DNA from: CAWAYH01 sp963786195
GTDB lineage: Bacteria > Acidobacteriota > Vicinamibacteria > Vicinamibacterales > 2-12-FULL-66-21
DNA length: 64,000 nt
Assembly (NCBI GenBank): GCA_963786195.1
Contig: CAWAYH010000010.1
Span: forward strand, 62,001 to 126,000
Direction of reading: 5' to 3'
A model generated the notes under the pieces. That model was not told where the DNA came from, searched no databases, and was given only the letters and a program-made list of their open reading frames with translations. This document shows, one piece after another, positions 62,651 through 64,000 of this stretch (positions are counted from its first letter, which is position 1; each line of letters begins with the position of its first letter). The position numbers were made by a program, and so were the translations under genes.

Positions 62651-63742
62651 ATGTCCACCCGCACGCTCCCGGCCGACGTCTACAGTCCACGCGAAATCGC
62701 CCGTGCCGCAGGGGCCGCGACAGCTGATGCGTATGCCTTGCTGGCCTCGGGCGTCATCGGTACCGTGGACGGAAAGTTCGTGGATTCGCGGGACGCGGTC
62801 CGGGCCGTTCGACTTCTGAGAGGCCAGTACCCGGTCGAGGCTCAGAGCCGCCAGCTCTTCCGTCCGCTGGTCGGGGCGAGGCGTCAGCCCGGGCCGTCGC
62901 TGGCCGCGTCGGGCGGAATTCATGCGTTGCTGGTGGTGATTCTGATTCTCCTCACTATGGGCGCCGGACCGACCGAATCCGAACAGCGGCCCAGCGTTCC
63001 CGCACGGCTGGTTTTCCTCGTGCAGCCGGGGCCGGGCGGTGGTGGTGGTGGCGGAGGTCTCAGACAGAAGCCCCCCGCGCAGCGCGCAATGCTCAAGAGC
63101 GCTCGCGCCCTCAGGAGTCCGGTTCCAGTTGAGCGCGCGGTGCGGAAGCCGAAGCCAGACCCCCCGCCTCCGCCGAGACCGCTGCCCCCGCCACCGCCGG
63201 TGCCGGCGGAGAGGCCGGCAGAACCGCCGCCGCCCGTGGCCAAGCCGGACCCGATTCCGCCAGTCGTGGCACCGGTGGTCAGCGCGTCAGCTGATCCGAA
63301 GGAGCAGGCCGGCGTCCTGAGCGACACTTCGGCGAACACGAAGAGCCAGGGCTCAGGGACAGGTGGAGGCGCAGGAACCGGAACTGGGACCGGTATCGGC
63401 GAAGGTTCCGGACCGGGGATCGGCCCCGGGAGCGGTGGAGGAACCGGCGGCGGACCGTACCGGCCGGGGAGCGGCATCACCGCGCCGACGATCGTGCACG
63501 AGGTCAAACCGGACTACACGGAAGAAGCACGGCGACGCAGCCTGTCCGGCGAAGTGGTCCTCGACATCGTCGTCAAAAGCGACGGGCGAGTCGGTTCCGT
63601 TCGAGTCGTTCAGGGGCTGGGCGCCGGGCTCGACCAGCGTGCGGTGGAGGCGGTGCGTCAGTGGCGTTTCGCGCCCGCGCGTCGCTACGGCACGCCGGTG
63701 GACGTGATGGTGGAAGTCGCAGTGGAGTTCAGACTGCGATGA
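62651..63742 (+). CDS. TonB-family protein with N-terminal MerR-like helix-turn-helix
   Basis: 363 residues from ATG 62651. Residues 10-57 (YSPREIARAAGAATADAYAL to SRDAVRAVRLLRG) look like a MerR/excisionase-type DNA-binding fold. A single membrane helix follows at about 84-104 (AASGGIHALLVVILILLTMG). The periplasmic part has a Gly run, a Pro-rich spacer (PPPPPRPLPPPPPVP), a Gly/Thr-rich spacer and a C-terminal TonB domain at about 275-363 (TIVHEVKPDYTEEARRRSLS, then GAGLDQRAVEAVRQWRFAPA). TonB domains contact outer-membrane receptors. No ExbB/ExbD lies within view. The gap 62462-62650 has no clear feature. An upstream ATG at 62483 adds unconserved residues. Confidence 0.85.
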   Translation: MSTRTLPADVYSPREIARAAGAATADAYALLASGVIGTVDGKFVDSRDAVRAVRLLRGQYPVEAQSRQLFRPLVGARRQPGPSLAASGGIHALLVVILILLTMGAGPTESEQRPSVPARLVFLVQPGPGGGGGGGGLRQKPPAQRAMLKSARALRSPVPVERAVRKPKPDPPPPPRPLPPPPPVPAERPAEPPPPVAKPDPIPPVVAPVVSASADPKEQAGVLSDTSANTKSQGSGTGGGAGTGTGTGIGEGSGPGIGPGSGGGTGGGPYRPGSGITAPTIVHEVKPDYTEEARRRSLSGEVVLDIVVKSDGRVGSVRVVQGLGAGLDQRAVEAVRQWRFAPARRYGTPVDVMVEVAVEFRLR

Positions 63743-63770
63743 GCGCGGCGCTAACTGTGGAGCAACGACG

Positions 63771-64000
63771 ATGAATCTGATCCTGATGATCGTTTCGCTG
63801 ACGTCGCTGGCGGTCACGCTGGCGATGGTGGGCGTCGTGGTCAAGCTGCTGCGCGATGAGCGGCGGAGGTCGGACGCGCGCGTCGCCGCGCTGACGGAGC
63901 TGGCCGACGAACGGATGGAGCAGAGAATCGAAGCGGTCGTCGACCGGCCCGCACCGCGACCGCGAGTCGAGCCGCGACGCCAGGCCGAACCGCGACTCCA
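63771..64000 (+). CDS. Membrane-anchored protein, N-terminus only
   Basis: Open from ATG 63771 to the window edge (76 residues seen), with GGAG 10 nt upstream and 28 bp after the tonB stop. It begins MNLILMIVSLTSLAVTLAMV, a membrane helix, followed by a charged helical region (LLRDERRRSDARVAALTELA) and a basic Pro/Arg stretch (RPAPRPRVEPRRQAEPRL). This looks like an inner-membrane anchor with a cytoplasmic coiled region. No family can be named from this fragment. Confidence 0.65.
   Translation, partial: MNLILMIVSLTSLAVTLAMVGVVVKLLRDERRRSDARVAALTELADERMEQRIEAVVDRPAPRPRVEPRRQAEPRL

Overview
The window is a gene-dense, high-GC chromosomal segment of a free-living Gram-negative-type bacterium. 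Its gene content and intergenic style point to the Acidobacteriota, most likely a Vicinamibacterales-like lineage. This is an inference from the mix of exported HEAT, TonB-receptor and PilM/GspB-like proteins, the DUF362 and GT4 clusters, the small PurL with separate PurS and PurQ, and abundant low-complexity intercistronic repeats. No database search was possible. Outer-membrane traits (TonB, a TonB-dependent receptor, an RND pump, beta-barrels, a secretin) support a diderm envelope. I see no rRNA, tRNA, CRISPR array, prophage or transposase.

Layout. 0-1.5 kb: the end of a membrane glycosyltransferase (minus), divergent from a DPM1-like GT2. 1.5-4.6 kb: tyrS with an odd C-terminal extension, a Tat-exported metallophosphoesterase, and an isoprenylcysteine-methyltransferase-like gene behind a promoter with a perfect palindrome. 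4.5-19.3 kb: a largely minus-strand purine block, M16 protease-purB-purS-purQ-purL-purF-HEAT protein-purM-purN, then rlmN (plus), then purD-purE-mtaB (minus). 19.6-24.7 kb: rpsU, a zinc-ribbon protein with a strong terminator, and a two-gene RND efflux system. 24.7-34.3 kb: an outer-membrane barrel (minus), then a plus-strand STAS protein, UbiA-family prenyltransferase, DUF362 protein, coiled-coil/Arg-rich protein and four GT4 glycosyltransferases ordered A-B-B'-A'. 34.3-42.3 kb (minus): a large inverted repeat array, an NtrC-type regulator with its PDZ-7TM-GAF-PAS histidine kinase, and a TonB-receptor-like protein with an exported companion. 42.5-46.6 kb: overlapping glgC-eno-gpmI operon. 46.6-51.7 kb: PHP phosphoesterase, a small protein with a divergent promoter, a methylmalonyl-CoA-mutase catalytic subunit, and two oligopeptide-ABC ATPases. 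51.8-61 kb (minus): a MacB-like ATPase, an MSHA/type-II-secretion-like gene set (PilM-GspB fusion, TPR protein, ExeA-like ATPase, short secretin) with acs inside it, a membrane protein and myo-inositol-phosphate synthase. 61.1-64 kb: methyltransferase, SDR, a TonB with a MerR-like N-terminus, and a partial membrane gene.

Two window-wide patterns matter. First, about twelve single-base frameshifts interrupt otherwise intact genes, including purM, purL and rlmN. Ten are apparent insertions and two deletions, often in short G/C runs, so draft-assembly indels are more likely than gene decay. Second, several unrelated short-unit repeat families fill gaps between genes, usually between co-directional neighbours. 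One family begins at the stop codon of the upstream gene at three separate loci, always in the same polarity.
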